A model generated the notes under the pieces. It was not told the DNA's origin, did no database searches, and saw only the letters and a list, made by a program, of their open reading frames with translations. Shown piece by piece: positions 40,824 through 48,905 of a DNA stretch of 64,000 nucleotides (positions are counted from its first letter, which is position 1; each line of letters opens with the position of its first letter). Origin of the DNA: Microbacterium sp. TNHR37B (GTDB lineage: Bacteria; Actinomycetota; Actinomycetes; Actinomycetales; Microbacteriaceae); NCBI RefSeq assembly GCF_001620065.1, contig NZ_LQGV01000003.1, positions 1,178,001 to 1,242,000 on the forward strand, written 5' to 3'. The translations under genes were made by a program, and so were the position numbers.

Positions 40824-41807
40824 TCACTTCTCCTCTTCGCGCAGGTGCGGGTTGCTCAGCATGTCGACGCCGAAGTTGACGAACGTCAGCGACGTCATCA
40901 GCAGCGCCAGCATGAGACCGGGGGCGACGAGCCAGATCCACAGGCCCTGGACGAGGGCGCCGTTGGCGTCGGCCTGGGCGAGCATCTGCCCCCAGCTCAC
41001 GGTGTTGGGATCGCCGAAGCCCATGAACGACAGTCCGGCCTCGGCCGCGATGGCGCCGGTCGCGGCGCCGATGAACCCCGACACGATGAGCGAGGACATG
41101 TTCGGCATGATCTCCCGGAAGACGATCCGGAACATCTTGTCGCCGCCGAAGCGGGCCGCCGTCACGTAGTCACGGTTGCGCATGGAGATGATGAGCGACC
41201 TCATCTCCCGCGACGCTCCCGCCCAGCTCGTGATCGCCACCACGAAGACGAGGAGCATGAGCCCGCGGGTCTCGCTGTACGCGACGATGACCATCATCAG
41301 CGGCAGCACCGGCACCACGAGGGCCAGGTTCGTGAGGAACGACAACCCGTCGTCCACGATCGAGCCCTCGGTGTAGCCCGCGATCAGGCCGATCACGAGC
41401 GCGATCAGGATGGTCGCGAGCCCGCCCAGCACTCCGATCGCGAGGGAGAGTCGCGTGCCGTGCACGAGCTGCGCCCACAGGTCGTAGCCGAGCGTGTTGG
41501 TGCCGAGCCAGTGGTCGGCGCTCGGATCCTGCACCGGCGCGAAGCTCGCATCGGTGGGACTGTGCGGAGAGATCCAGTCGGCCAAGAGCGCCACCAGCAG
41601 GAACACGGTCAGCATGATGATGCCGATCCGCGCCTTCGGGCTCGACCAGATCACGGCGTACCAGCGCGGCGGCTGGACGACGGCCACGACCTCTTGCGTG
41701 GAGGCCTCCTCGGCCGTGACGCGTCGCCGGTAGGTGCGCGTGGGGCGGGTGGGCGTGGGCATCGAGGCGTTCTGCTCGGGAACCTGATCCATGTCGTTCG
41801 GAGTCAT
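40824..41807 (-). CDS. ABC transporter permease (DppC type)
   Basis: 327 aa. A ~55-residue cytoplasmic lead, one N-terminal helix (IGIIMLTVFLLVALLADWIS) with the HPLGTD-like DHWLGTNTLGYDLWAQLVHGTR segment, then five helices with the ATPase-docking loop MRNRDYVTAARFGGDKMFRIVFREIMPN. ATG 41807 has AGGTGA upstream. It lies 1 bp from the ATPase gene and 15 bp from the second permease, in one operon. Confidence 0.92.
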   Translation of the reverse strand: MTPNDMDQVPEQNASMPTPTRPTRTYRRRVTAEEASTQEVVAVVQPPRWYAVIWSSPKARIGIIMLTVFLLVALLADWISPHSPTDASFAPVQDPSADHWLGTNTLGYDLWAQLVHGTRLSLAIGVLGGLATILIALVIGLIAGYTEGSIVDDGLSFLTNLALVVPVLPLMMVIVAYSETRGLMLLVFVVAITSWAGASREMRSLIISMRNRDYVTAARFGGDKMFRIVFREIMPNMSSLIVSGFIGAATGAIAAEAGLSFMGFGDPNTVSWGQMLAQADANGALVQGLWIWLVAPGLMLALLMTSLTFVNFGVDMLSNPHLREEEK

Positions 41808-41822
41808 GTCGTCACCTGCCTT

Positions 41823-42809
41823 TCAGACCTTCGCCTTGCGTGCGCGCGGGTCGATGAGCGGATAGAGGAGGTCGACGATGAAGTTCGCCGTGAGGACGAT
41901 CACGATGGTCGCCAGCAGGATCGCCTGCATGAGCGGGAAGTCGCGGGCCGCCGTCGCCTCTCCCATCAGCCGTCCCATGCCGGGGTAGTCGAAGACCGTC
42001 TCGATGAGGATCGACCCGCCCATGAGCACGCCGAGGGAGAGGGCGAAGCTCGTGACGACGGGGAGCAGGGCGTTCCGGGCCGCATAGCCGAGCGCGAGCG
42101 TGCGCTGCTTGAGTCCGGCAGCGGCGCCGAGCCGGATGTAGTCCTCGCCGAGCACCTGCACCATCGTGTTGCGCATCGACAGGATGAACCCGATCGGAGC
42201 GGTGATCATGAGGGTCAGGGCCGGGAGGAAGCCGTGGGCGATCACGTCGGTGACGTGCAGCCACGAGAAGTCCTCGTCGGTGTAGCCGTACCCTCCCGCG
42301 GCCGGGAACCAGCCCAGTTGGTAGGCGAAGACGTACAGGATCATGAGGCCGATCCACACCGACTGCAGATTGCCGACGAAAGTGGATCCGACCGAGATCG
42401 TCGCGTCGAAGCGGCTGTTGCGGCGCCACGCGGCGATCGCCCCGAGAAGCGTTCCGATGAGGAACGACAGGAGCTGGGTGAGCCCGACGAGCACGAGGGT
42501 CCACGGCAGCGCCTTGGCGATGACGTCGGTCACGGGGAACGGGAAGTACGTGAAGGAGATGCCGAAGTCGCCCTGGAGCATCTGGCCGAGGTACTGGAAG
42601 TAGGCCACGAACACGTTGTCCGACCCGTAGCCGAGCATCGTGCGGATCGCAGAGACCTGCGCCGGGTCGACCTCACCGCGACCGGTGAGCTGGCGCACCA
42701 TGATCTCGGCGGGGTCGCCGGGCTGCAGCCGCGGAATGATGAAGTTCAGCGTGACGGCGGCCCACAGGGTGAGCAGGAAGTAGCCGATCTTCCGGACGTA
42801 GTAGACCAT
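41823..42809 (-). CDS. ABC transporter permease (DppB type)
   Basis: 328-aa six-helix permease. Family marks are the N-terminal RKIGYFLLTLWAAVTLNFIIPRLQPGDPAE, the ADP-type PALTLMITAPIGFILSMRNTMVQVLGEDYIRLGAAAGLKQRT docking region and the terminal VNFIVDLLYPLIDPR-like end (ANFIVDLLYPLIDPRARK). It lies 3 bp from the lipoprotein gene and forms the channel with the DppC-type subunit. Confidence 0.93.
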   Translation of the reverse strand: MVYYVRKIGYFLLTLWAAVTLNFIIPRLQPGDPAEIMVRQLTGRGEVDPAQVSAIRTMLGYGSDNVFVAYFQYLGQMLQGDFGISFTYFPFPVTDVIAKALPWTLVLVGLTQLLSFLIGTLLGAIAAWRRNSRFDATISVGSTFVGNLQSVWIGLMILYVFAYQLGWFPAAGGYGYTDEDFSWLHVTDVIAHGFLPALTLMITAPIGFILSMRNTMVQVLGEDYIRLGAAAGLKQRTLALGYAARNALLPVVTSFALSLGVLMGGSILIETVFDYPGMGRLMGEATAARDFPLMQAILLATIVIVLTANFIVDLLYPLIDPRARKAKV

Positions 42810-42812
42810 CGC

Positions 42813-44510
42813 TCACTCCCCGTTCGAGGCGTCGCCGGCCGTTCCAGGCGCGGGCCGCAGCTGGGTCGCGAAGCGCAGCGGCTGGTCGACGGGGTAGGGG
42901 TTGTCCTCGCTCGGCCACCCGATGGCGTTGTCGGTGCGGTAGATGAGCCGGCTCGGCGCGTACTGCAGCGCGATGTAGGGGAACTCGGTCATGAAGACGT
43001 CGATCACCTCGTCCTGCAGCTTCTTCGCCTCTGCCTCGTCGGTGGTGTTGGACCACTTCGCCACGAGTTCGTCGACCGCCGGGTCGTCGAAGCGGGCGCG
43101 GTTGAGCAGCAGCTCCTTGTCGTGCGAGATCTGCGACGACACGAGGCGCGAACCGAGGTCGCGGGCGCGCTGGCAGCCGCCTCCCACGAAGTCGAGCACC
43201 ATGTCGAAGCTGCCCGAGCGCTGCATCCCGTCCACGGCGTTCGGGTCGGTCGCGACCATCTTGATCTGCACGCCGACGGCGCGGAGGTTCCGGACGATGA
43301 CGTCGGCCATCGCGATGAAGTCCATCCATCCCGCCTGGACGCTGAAGACGAAGGACAGCGGCGTGCCGTTCTCGTCCACGCGCCAGCCGTCCGCGTTCTT
43401 CTCGTACCCGGCCTCGTCGAGCAGGCGGTTCGCCTCGTCGGGGTCGTAGGGGATGTACTCCTTGCCCTTCCACTTGTCGGGCACTTCGGCCTCTTGGAAC
43501 GGAAGGAGGAGCATCGTCTGGCTCGCGGGCTTCATGATCCCGTAGCTCGCCCGTTCGCTGATCGCCTCGCGGTCGAGCGCGTACGCGATGCCCTCGCGGA
43601 AGGCGGGATCGCTGAGCACCGGCCGCTCGTTGTTGATCGCGATGACGGTGGAGGAGTCCGGCGGGAAGAAGTAGTGCGCGTTCTCGGGGTCGGCGGACAC
43701 GATCGATCGCGGCGGGTTGGGGATGTCGCCGCGGTACATGTCGAGCGCACCCGAGCGGATCTTGAGCGCACCCGAGTTGGCGTCGTACTGGCCCTCGAGT
43801 GAGATCTGCTGGATCTTGAGGTTCTCGGCGTCCCAGTAGTCGGGGTTCCGGGTCATCACGAGCCGGCGGCCGTTGTAGTCGGCGGGCACGAACGGTCCCG
43901 TGCCGACGCCCTCGGTGTCGACGTAGGTGGTCGGATCGCCCTTGTCGGCGTAGATGTGTGCCGGGAGGATCTTGGTGCTCTGGAGCACGTCGTCGGTCTT
44001 GGGCACGGCGGGACCGTCGAACTGGAACTCCACGGTGTGGTCGTCGAGAGCGGTCACCGAGGTGGCCGCGGCACCGTAGAACTCGCCCCAGACGCCGTTG
44101 CGGTCGGCGGCCGGATACTCCTTCCCGGCCTCGAACGTGTACACGACGTCCTTCGCCGTGAACGGCTCGCCGTCGTTCCACGTCACGCCCTCCCGCAGGT
44201 GGACGATCATGCGGTCGGTCGTGGGCCACTCGTACGACGTCGCGAGCCACGGCACGGCCTCGCAGGTGAACCGATCGCGGATCATGAGCGGCTCGAACAG
44301 CCAGTTCTGCACCGTCGCGTTGGGGGACAGGTAGTTGTAGTTGACGAGGCCCTGCACGGAGGAGTTGGCCTCCGAGGGCATCCGGATCTCTGCGATCATC
44401 CCCTCTTCTGCGGGGGGCGGCGGCTCGAGCCCGATGTTGGCGCACCCCGACGTGGCGATCAGCGTCAGGAGCGCGCCGGCACTCACGATCGTCCTCGTTC
44501 GCTTTCTCAT
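42813..44510 (-). CDS. ABC transporter substrate-binding lipoprotein (peptide/nickel/oligosaccharide family 5)
   Basis: 565 aa with a lipoprotein signal ending at ATSGC (C23). The SBP family 5 fold is recognised from WLATSYEWPTTDRMIVHLREGVTWNDGEPFTAKDVVYTFE and DPAFREGIAYALDREAIS. It captures the substrate outside the cell for the permeases encoded downstream. ATG 44510 has AGGAGG 5-6 nt upstream. Related cluster-C binding proteins take oligosaccharides such as cello- and sophoro-oligomers. Expression is probably controlled by the LacI gene just upstream on the same strand. Confidence 0.92.
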   Translation of the reverse strand: MRKRTRTIVSAGALLTLIATSGCANIGLEPPPPAEEGMIAEIRMPSEANSSVQGLVNYNYLSPNATVQNWLFEPLMIRDRFTCEAVPWLATSYEWPTTDRMIVHLREGVTWNDGEPFTAKDVVYTFEAGKEYPAADRNGVWGEFYGAAATSVTALDDHTVEFQFDGPAVPKTDDVLQSTKILPAHIYADKGDPTTYVDTEGVGTGPFVPADYNGRRLVMTRNPDYWDAENLKIQQISLEGQYDANSGALKIRSGALDMYRGDIPNPPRSIVSADPENAHYFFPPDSSTVIAINNERPVLSDPAFREGIAYALDREAISERASYGIMKPASQTMLLLPFQEAEVPDKWKGKEYIPYDPDEANRLLDEAGYEKNADGWRVDENGTPLSFVFSVQAGWMDFIAMADVIVRNLRAVGVQIKMVATDPNAVDGMQRSGSFDMVLDFVGGGCQRARDLGSRLVSSQISHDKELLLNRARFDDPAVDELVAKWSNTTDEAEAKKLQDEVIDVFMTEFPYIALQYAPSRLIYRTDNAIGWPSEDNPYPVDQPLRFATQLRPAPGTAGDASNGE

Positions 44511-44534
44511 CGGAACCTCCTCGTTCCTCGGATG

Positions 44535-44552
44535 CCGGGACTGTGGTCCCGG
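44535..44552 (-). terminator. Short hairpin after the lacI-type gene
   Basis: CCGGGAC (44535-44541) pairs with GTCCCGG (44546-44552) around a 4-nt loop, 5 bp past the LacI stop and 24 bp before the lipoprotein gene's start. It could limit read-through or protect the lipoprotein mRNA 5' end. Confidence 0.4.
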
Positions 44553-44557
44553 AGGGG

Positions 44558-45568
44558 TCAGTCGGTCGCCTCCTGCGCGGTGCATCCGCAGGACTCGCGG
44601 ACGATCAGGGTGGTGGCGAGCACGGTGTCGTCGTCGATGTCGTCGCCGAGCGCCCCGGCGGCTGCGCGCGCACCCAACTCGGCGATGGGCTGGTGCACGG
44701 TGGTCAGGCGCGGAGAGGCGAGTTCGGCCAGGGCGGTGTCGTCGAATCCGGTGATGGCGACGTCCGACGGGATGCGGTGGCCGAGCCCCGGGAGGGTGGC
44801 CAGCAGCCCCAGTGCCAGCTCGTCGTTCGCGCAGACGAGCGCGTCGGGCAGATCGCCGCCGCGGTGCAGTTCGCGGGCGGCGACGGCGCCGCTGGGGACG
44901 TCGAGTCCGTAGTGGAGCGGCTCGCCGCTCTCGGGGAGCCCGTGAGCGGCGAGGGCGTCTCGGAACCCGGCGTACCGCTGCATCGGGTCGGGGGAGCCCT
45001 TGGTCTCTCCGACGAAGCGGAGCCGGCGGTGGCCGTGGTGCTCGATGAGGTGCCGGGTGAGTTCGGCGGCGGCGAGGCGCCCGTCGGTCCGCACGGAGGG
45101 GATGCCTTCGGCGGAGCCGGCGACGAGCACCACGCGTCCGGAACGGGTGAGGCGGTGGAGTTCGTCGTCGGGGATGGTGCCGCCCGCGATCAGCAGCCCG
45201 TCGGTGTGCTCGGCGAGCTGGCGCACGGCAGCGACGGCATCGGGGCGCAGGTGCGTGCCGAGGACGTTGATGACCACGCCGCGTTCGACGGCGACCGACT
45301 CCGCACCTTCGATCAACTGCGCGAAGTAGGGCCCGCCGAGGCCGGGAAGGACGATGCCGAGCGTGTTGGTGCGCTGGTACGAGAGCGCACGGCCCAGCGC
45401 TGAGGGGCGGTAGTCGAGGCGGTCGATCGCCTCCTGCACGCGCTTCTTGGTCTCCGCTGTGACACGCGGGTCATCGTGGGTGACGCGGGAGACCGTGGCG
45501 ACCGAGACCCCGACCTCGCGAGCGATGTCGCGGATCGTCGTCTTGCCCGAGCTCTGCGGCTTCGTCAT
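44558..45568 (-). CDS. LacI family transcriptional regulator
   Basis: 336 aa. Helix-turn-helix and hinge at residues ~8-60 (TTIRDIAREVGVSVATVSRVTHDDPRVTAETKKRVQEAIDRLDYRPSALGRAL), then a periplasmic-binding-protein-like sugar domain (TLGIVLPGLGGPYFAQLIEGAE, ITGFDDTALAELASPRLTTVHQP). ATG 45568 has GGAGGTGA upstream. Two palindromes of the LacI type lie between it and the divergent GH13 gene. It probably represses the ABC importer/GH144-like operon and the GH13-GH1 operon until a disaccharide binds. Confidence 0.95.
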   Translation of the reverse strand: MTKPQSSGKTTIRDIAREVGVSVATVSRVTHDDPRVTAETKKRVQEAIDRLDYRPSALGRALSYQRTNTLGIVLPGLGGPYFAQLIEGAESVAVERGVVINVLGTHLRPDAVAAVRQLAEHTDGLLIAGGTIPDDELHRLTRSGRVVLVAGSAEGIPSVRTDGRLAAAELTRHLIEHHGHRRLRFVGETKGSPDPMQRYAGFRDALAAHGLPESGEPLHYGLDVPSGAVAARELHRGGDLPDALVCANDELALGLLATLPGLGHRIPSDVAITGFDDTALAELASPRLTTVHQPIAELGARAAAGALGDDIDDDTVLATTLIVRESCGCTAQEATD

Positions 45569-45640
45569 GCGCCGGTCACCTCCACGTCGTCGTGTGTTCC
45601 GTCCCGGCGGGTGGCTGCCGGATGCTGTTCTCCGGCTGGA

Positions 45641-45684
45641 TGTAACCGGATACATCGGGTACCGTAGCGAAGGTAACCGGTTAC
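45641..45684. promoter_or_regulatory. Two LacI-type operators
   Basis: TGTAACCGGATACA (45641-45654) is a near-perfect palindrome, and GTAACCGGTTAC (45673-45684) is perfect. Their centres are 31 bp apart, about three helical turns, so a dimer pair could bind one face. A weak rightward promoter TGGATG-17-TACCGT (45637-45665) lies across them. Confidence 0.65.
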
Positions 45685-45774
45685 ATCAAGCCCCCTGGCG
45701 CAGACCGGGCGTCGAGGCGGGCGAGAGATGCACCGGAATCACGACCGCAACGGCGCGACGGCAGGAGGCCACCG

Positions 45775-47436
45775 ATGGCGACGCAGGCACGACCCGGCAC
45801 GCTCAGGGATCGACTGGACCGCATCGTCCTCTACCAGGTGTACCCGCAGAGCTTCGCCGACGCCGATGGCGATGGGATGGGCGACCTCGACGGCCTCGCG
45901 GCACGGCTCGACCACCTCTCCTGGCTCGGCGTCGATGCGGTGTGGATCAACCCGTGCTTCGTCTCGCCGATGCGCGACGCCGGGTACGACGTCGCCGACT
46001 TCCTCCACATCGATCCGCGCTACGGCGGGGATGCCGCATGGGACCGCCTCGTCGCCGAGGCCGATGCGCGGGGGATCGCGGTGCTGCTCGATCTCGTGGC
46101 CGGGCACACCTCCGACGAGCACGACTGGTTCCGGTCGTCCGCGGACGATCCGGCCGACGACCGATACGTCTGGAGCCCTGTCGCCGCGCCCGGCTTCGTT
46201 CCCGGGACGGGCGCGCGCGGCCAGTTCTACAAGCCCAACTTCTTCGACTTCCAGCCCGGCCTGAACTTCGGGTACGCCCGCTCCGATCCGAACGAGCCGT
46301 GGCGGCAGCCGGTCGACGCCGACGGGCCGCGCCGCAACCGGGACGCCCTCGTCGAGATCATCGGTCACTGGTACGACCGTGGTGCGCAGGGGTTCCGGGT
46401 CGACATGGCCGCCTCGCTCGTGAAGGACGACCCCGGCCACGTGGAGACCGGCCGCCTGTGGGCCGACGTCCGCGCCCGCCTCGACGCCCGTCACCCCGGC
46501 AACATCCTGATCTCGGAGTGGGGCGATCCCGCCCGTGCCGTCCCCGCCGGGTTCGACGTGGACTTCTTCCTGCAGTTCGGCGGAGACGACGACGGCGCCC
46601 CGCTCAAGTCGCTGTGGAACAACGGCGCCGGCACGGTGCACGAGGCCTGGGAGCCCCGCGTCGCGTGGGCCGATGCCTCCGGCGAAGGCGATGCCGGCAC
46701 CTTCGTGGCGGCGTGGGAGAGCGTCCGCGACGCGATCGCCGCGGCAGGGAGTTCCGGCATTCCGGGCCTTCCCACCGCCAATCACGATTTCACCCGGCTC
46801 GTGGCCGGCGATCGCACCGCCGATCAGGTGCGATCGGCGCTGCTGCTGGCTCTCACGTGGCCGGCGCTGCCCTCGATCTACTACGGCGATGAGATCGGCA
46901 TGCGGTACGTGCCGGGACTCGCGTCTCACGAGGGCTCATCGCTCGGGCCGACGTACGAGCGCGCCGGTTCGCGGACGCCGATGGCGTGGGGGGAGCTGCC
47001 TGCCTCGGCGGCCGTCGCCCACGAGTCGCGTTATTTGCCGCAGGATCCCGATCCGCTGCGGCCGACTGTCGCCGATCAGCTCGCCGACGGTGACTCGCTC
47101 CTCCGCTTCGTCCGCGCCGCTGTGGCGCTGCGGCGCTCCGATGACCGCCTCGCCGCCCGGGCGCCCGTGGAGGTCCAGAGCACGGGTGCGCCCTTCGTCT
47201 TCCGGAGGGGCTCCTTGCTCGTCGCCCTCAACCCGTCGGGTGAGCCGCGCGACGTCGCGATCGACGGCGACGCGCTGATCCTCCTCGGCCATCGCGCGCG
47301 CGTCGACGCCGGAGTGCTGCGCCTCGACCCCTTCGGATGCGCCGTCGTCGACCTCGCCCCCGTGGACGACGGCGCCGAGACGACCTCTGATCCCGATTCC
47401 ACCGCCCGCGACTCCACCGAAAGGAACAGCGCATGA
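45775..47436 (+). CDS. Alpha-amylase family glycoside hydrolase (GH13)
   Basis: 553-aa cytoplasmic GH13 enzyme of the alpha-glucosidase/oligo-1,6-glucosidase kind. The four conserved regions are present: DLVAGHTSDEH (I), GFRVDMAASL with nucleophile D210 (II), ILISEWGD with acid/base E248 (III) and PTANHDF with D338 (IV). The QPGLNFGYARSDPNEPW insert is typical of exo-acting alpha-glucosidases. A start at 45775 is used; it is separated from LacI by the two operators. It overlaps the GH1 gene by 4 bp. Confidence 0.93.
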   Translation: MATQARPGTLRDRLDRIVLYQVYPQSFADADGDGMGDLDGLAARLDHLSWLGVDAVWINPCFVSPMRDAGYDVADFLHIDPRYGGDAAWDRLVAEADARGIAVLLDLVAGHTSDEHDWFRSSADDPADDRYVWSPVAAPGFVPGTGARGQFYKPNFFDFQPGLNFGYARSDPNEPWRQPVDADGPRRNRDALVEIIGHWYDRGAQGFRVDMAASLVKDDPGHVETGRLWADVRARLDARHPGNILISEWGDPARAVPAGFDVDFFLQFGGDDDGAPLKSLWNNGAGTVHEAWEPRVAWADASGEGDAGTFVAAWESVRDAIAAAGSSGIPGLPTANHDFTRLVAGDRTADQVRSALLLALTWPALPSIYYGDEIGMRYVPGLASHEGSSLGPTYERAGSRTPMAWGELPASAAVAHESRYLPQDPDPLRPTVADQLADGDSLLRFVRAAVALRRSDDRLAARAPVEVQSTGAPFVFRRGSLLVALNPSGEPRDVAIDGDALILLGHRARVDAGVLRLDPFGCAVVDLAPVDDGAETTSDPDSTARDSTERNSA

Positions 47437-48629
47437 CCGCCACGACCCCGTACTCCGGCGAGACCGTCCCCGCTCCCGAGGGCTTCGTCTGGGGCGCCGC
47501 CACGGCGGCCCACCAGATCGAAGGGCAGAACGTCAACACGAGCCACTGGGAGTACGAGTACTCGGAGAACACCACCGTCCAGGAGCCCTCCGGCGACGCG
47601 GTGGACTCGTACCACCGCTACCCCGAAGACATTTCGTTGCTCGCGGAGGGGGGCCTGAAGGCCTACCGGTTCTCGATCGAGTGGGCGCGCATCGAACCCG
47701 AGAAGGGTGTCGTCTCCCGCGCGCAGCTGGACCATTACCGCCGCATGATCGACACGTGTCGCGACGCCGGGGTGGAGCCGATCGTCACCCTCCACCACTT
47801 CACCGTCCCGCGCTGGCAGGGGCGCGACGGCGGCTGGTACGCGACGGACGTGGTCGATCGCTTCCGCCGCTACACCGAGACGGCCACCGCGATCCTCGAC
47901 GACGTGGAGTGGGTCGTCACCATCAACGAGCCCAACATGATGGTCAATCAGGACGAGGCGAAGATCGACACCGAGAACGGCGTCAACTTCCCCGGCCCGT
48001 CGCCGCATGTCGCGCAGGTGATCGCCGCGGCGCACCACGCCTCGGTCGACGTGCTCCGCGGTCTGGGCCACGTGAAGGCGGGTTGGTCGGTCGCCAACCA
48101 GGTGTTCCAGGCCGTTCCCGGCTTCGAGAAGGAGCGGGACGACTGGGGGTACTGGCGCGAGGACTACTACCTCGAGCAGGCCCGGGACGACGACTTCATC
48201 GGTGTGCAGTCGTATCTGCGGACGATCATCGGCGCCGATGGCCCGGTGCCCTTCCCCGACGATGTCGAGCGCACCCTCACGGGATGGGAGTACTACCCCG
48301 AGGCTCTCGGCCACGCCCTCCGGCACACGCGCGATGTCACCGGCGGCATCCCGATGATGGTCACCGAGAACGGGATGGCGACCGCCGATGACGCGCGCCG
48401 CATCGACTACACGACGGGCGCCCTGCAGGGACTCGCCGCGGCTGTCGCCGACGGCTGCGACGTGCGCGGCTATCTCCACTGGTCGCTGCTCGACAACTAC
48501 GAGTGGGGCTCCTTCCGTCCCACGTTCGGGCTGATCGCGGTCGATCGGGAGAGCTTCGTCCGGACCCCCAAGCCGAGCCTCGCCTGGCTCGGCGACCTCG
48601 CCCAGCGGAACGTGCTCCCGGCCCCCTGA
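47433..48629 (+). CDS. GH1 family beta-glucosidase-type glycoside hydrolase
   Basis: 398-aa (beta/alpha)8 glycoside hydrolase family 1 enzyme. The acid/base is E166 in VVTINEPN and the nucleophile E312 in MMVTENGM; the N-terminal GFVWGAATAAHQIEG and C-terminal YLHWSLLDNYEWGSFRPTFGLIAVD are family signatures. At 398 aa it is shorter than the usual ~450, with trimmed loops. It should hydrolyse beta-linked disaccharides in the cytoplasm, and is coupled (ATGA) to GH13. Confidence 0.94.
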   Translation: MTATTPYSGETVPAPEGFVWGAATAAHQIEGQNVNTSHWEYEYSENTTVQEPSGDAVDSYHRYPEDISLLAEGGLKAYRFSIEWARIEPEKGVVSRAQLDHYRRMIDTCRDAGVEPIVTLHHFTVPRWQGRDGGWYATDVVDRFRRYTETATAILDDVEWVVTINEPNMMVNQDEAKIDTENGVNFPGPSPHVAQVIAAAHHASVDVLRGLGHVKAGWSVANQVFQAVPGFEKERDDWGYWREDYYLEQARDDDFIGVQSYLRTIIGADGPVPFPDDVERTLTGWEYYPEALGHALRHTRDVTGGIPMMVTENGMATADDARRIDYTTGALQGLAAAVADGCDVRGYLHWSLLDNYEWGSFRPTFGLIAVDRESFVRTPKPSLAWLGDLAQRNVLPAP

Positions 48630-48653
48630 CCCGGATCCGTCCACATCAGCGGA

Positions 48654-48742
48654 CGTGCACAACGGCGGATGCGGGCTGCGACACGCCGCACCGCGGCCGC
48701 AACACGCCGGGAGTCCTCACGCCCTGTCCGCCGTTGTGCACG
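48654..48742. repeat. Nested palindromic repeat, copy 4
   Basis: Outer arms CGTGCACAACGGCGGA (48654-48669) and TCCGCCGTTGTGCACG (48727-48742) form a perfect 16-bp inverted repeat, the best in the window. Inner left arm GACACGCCG (48680-48688) is normal, but the expected CGGCGTGTC is replaced by a second same-direction AACACGCCG (48701-48709). It begins 24 bp after the GH1 stop codon. Confidence 0.9.
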
Positions 48743-48893
48743 GGAGCCTGCACGGGTGCGGCCGCGCGCCCGACGGCATCCGCCCGCGCGCCGCTCGCCA
48801 TCCGGGGTGGTGCACGCACGAGTCGTGGAGCGGACACCGCGAAACGGCACTTCCGTTGTCGATCTCATGCGGTCCGGCGCATGGGGGGAGCGT

Positions 48894-48899
48894 TAGCGT
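48894..48899 (+). promoter_or_regulatory. -10 element TAGCGT, leaderless
   Basis: TAGCGT ends 6 nt before ATG 48906 of the E1-alpha gene; the GGAGG between them is too close to the ATG for normal initiation. Confidence 0.45.
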
Positions 48900-48905
48900 G
48901 GAGGT

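Noticed and set aside
40053..43802. 1249-codon open frame on the plus strand
   Set aside because: It is antisense to the well-supported ABC transporter operon. Its composition (runs of Arg, His, Glu, Asp) is the usual shadow of G/C-rich third positions.
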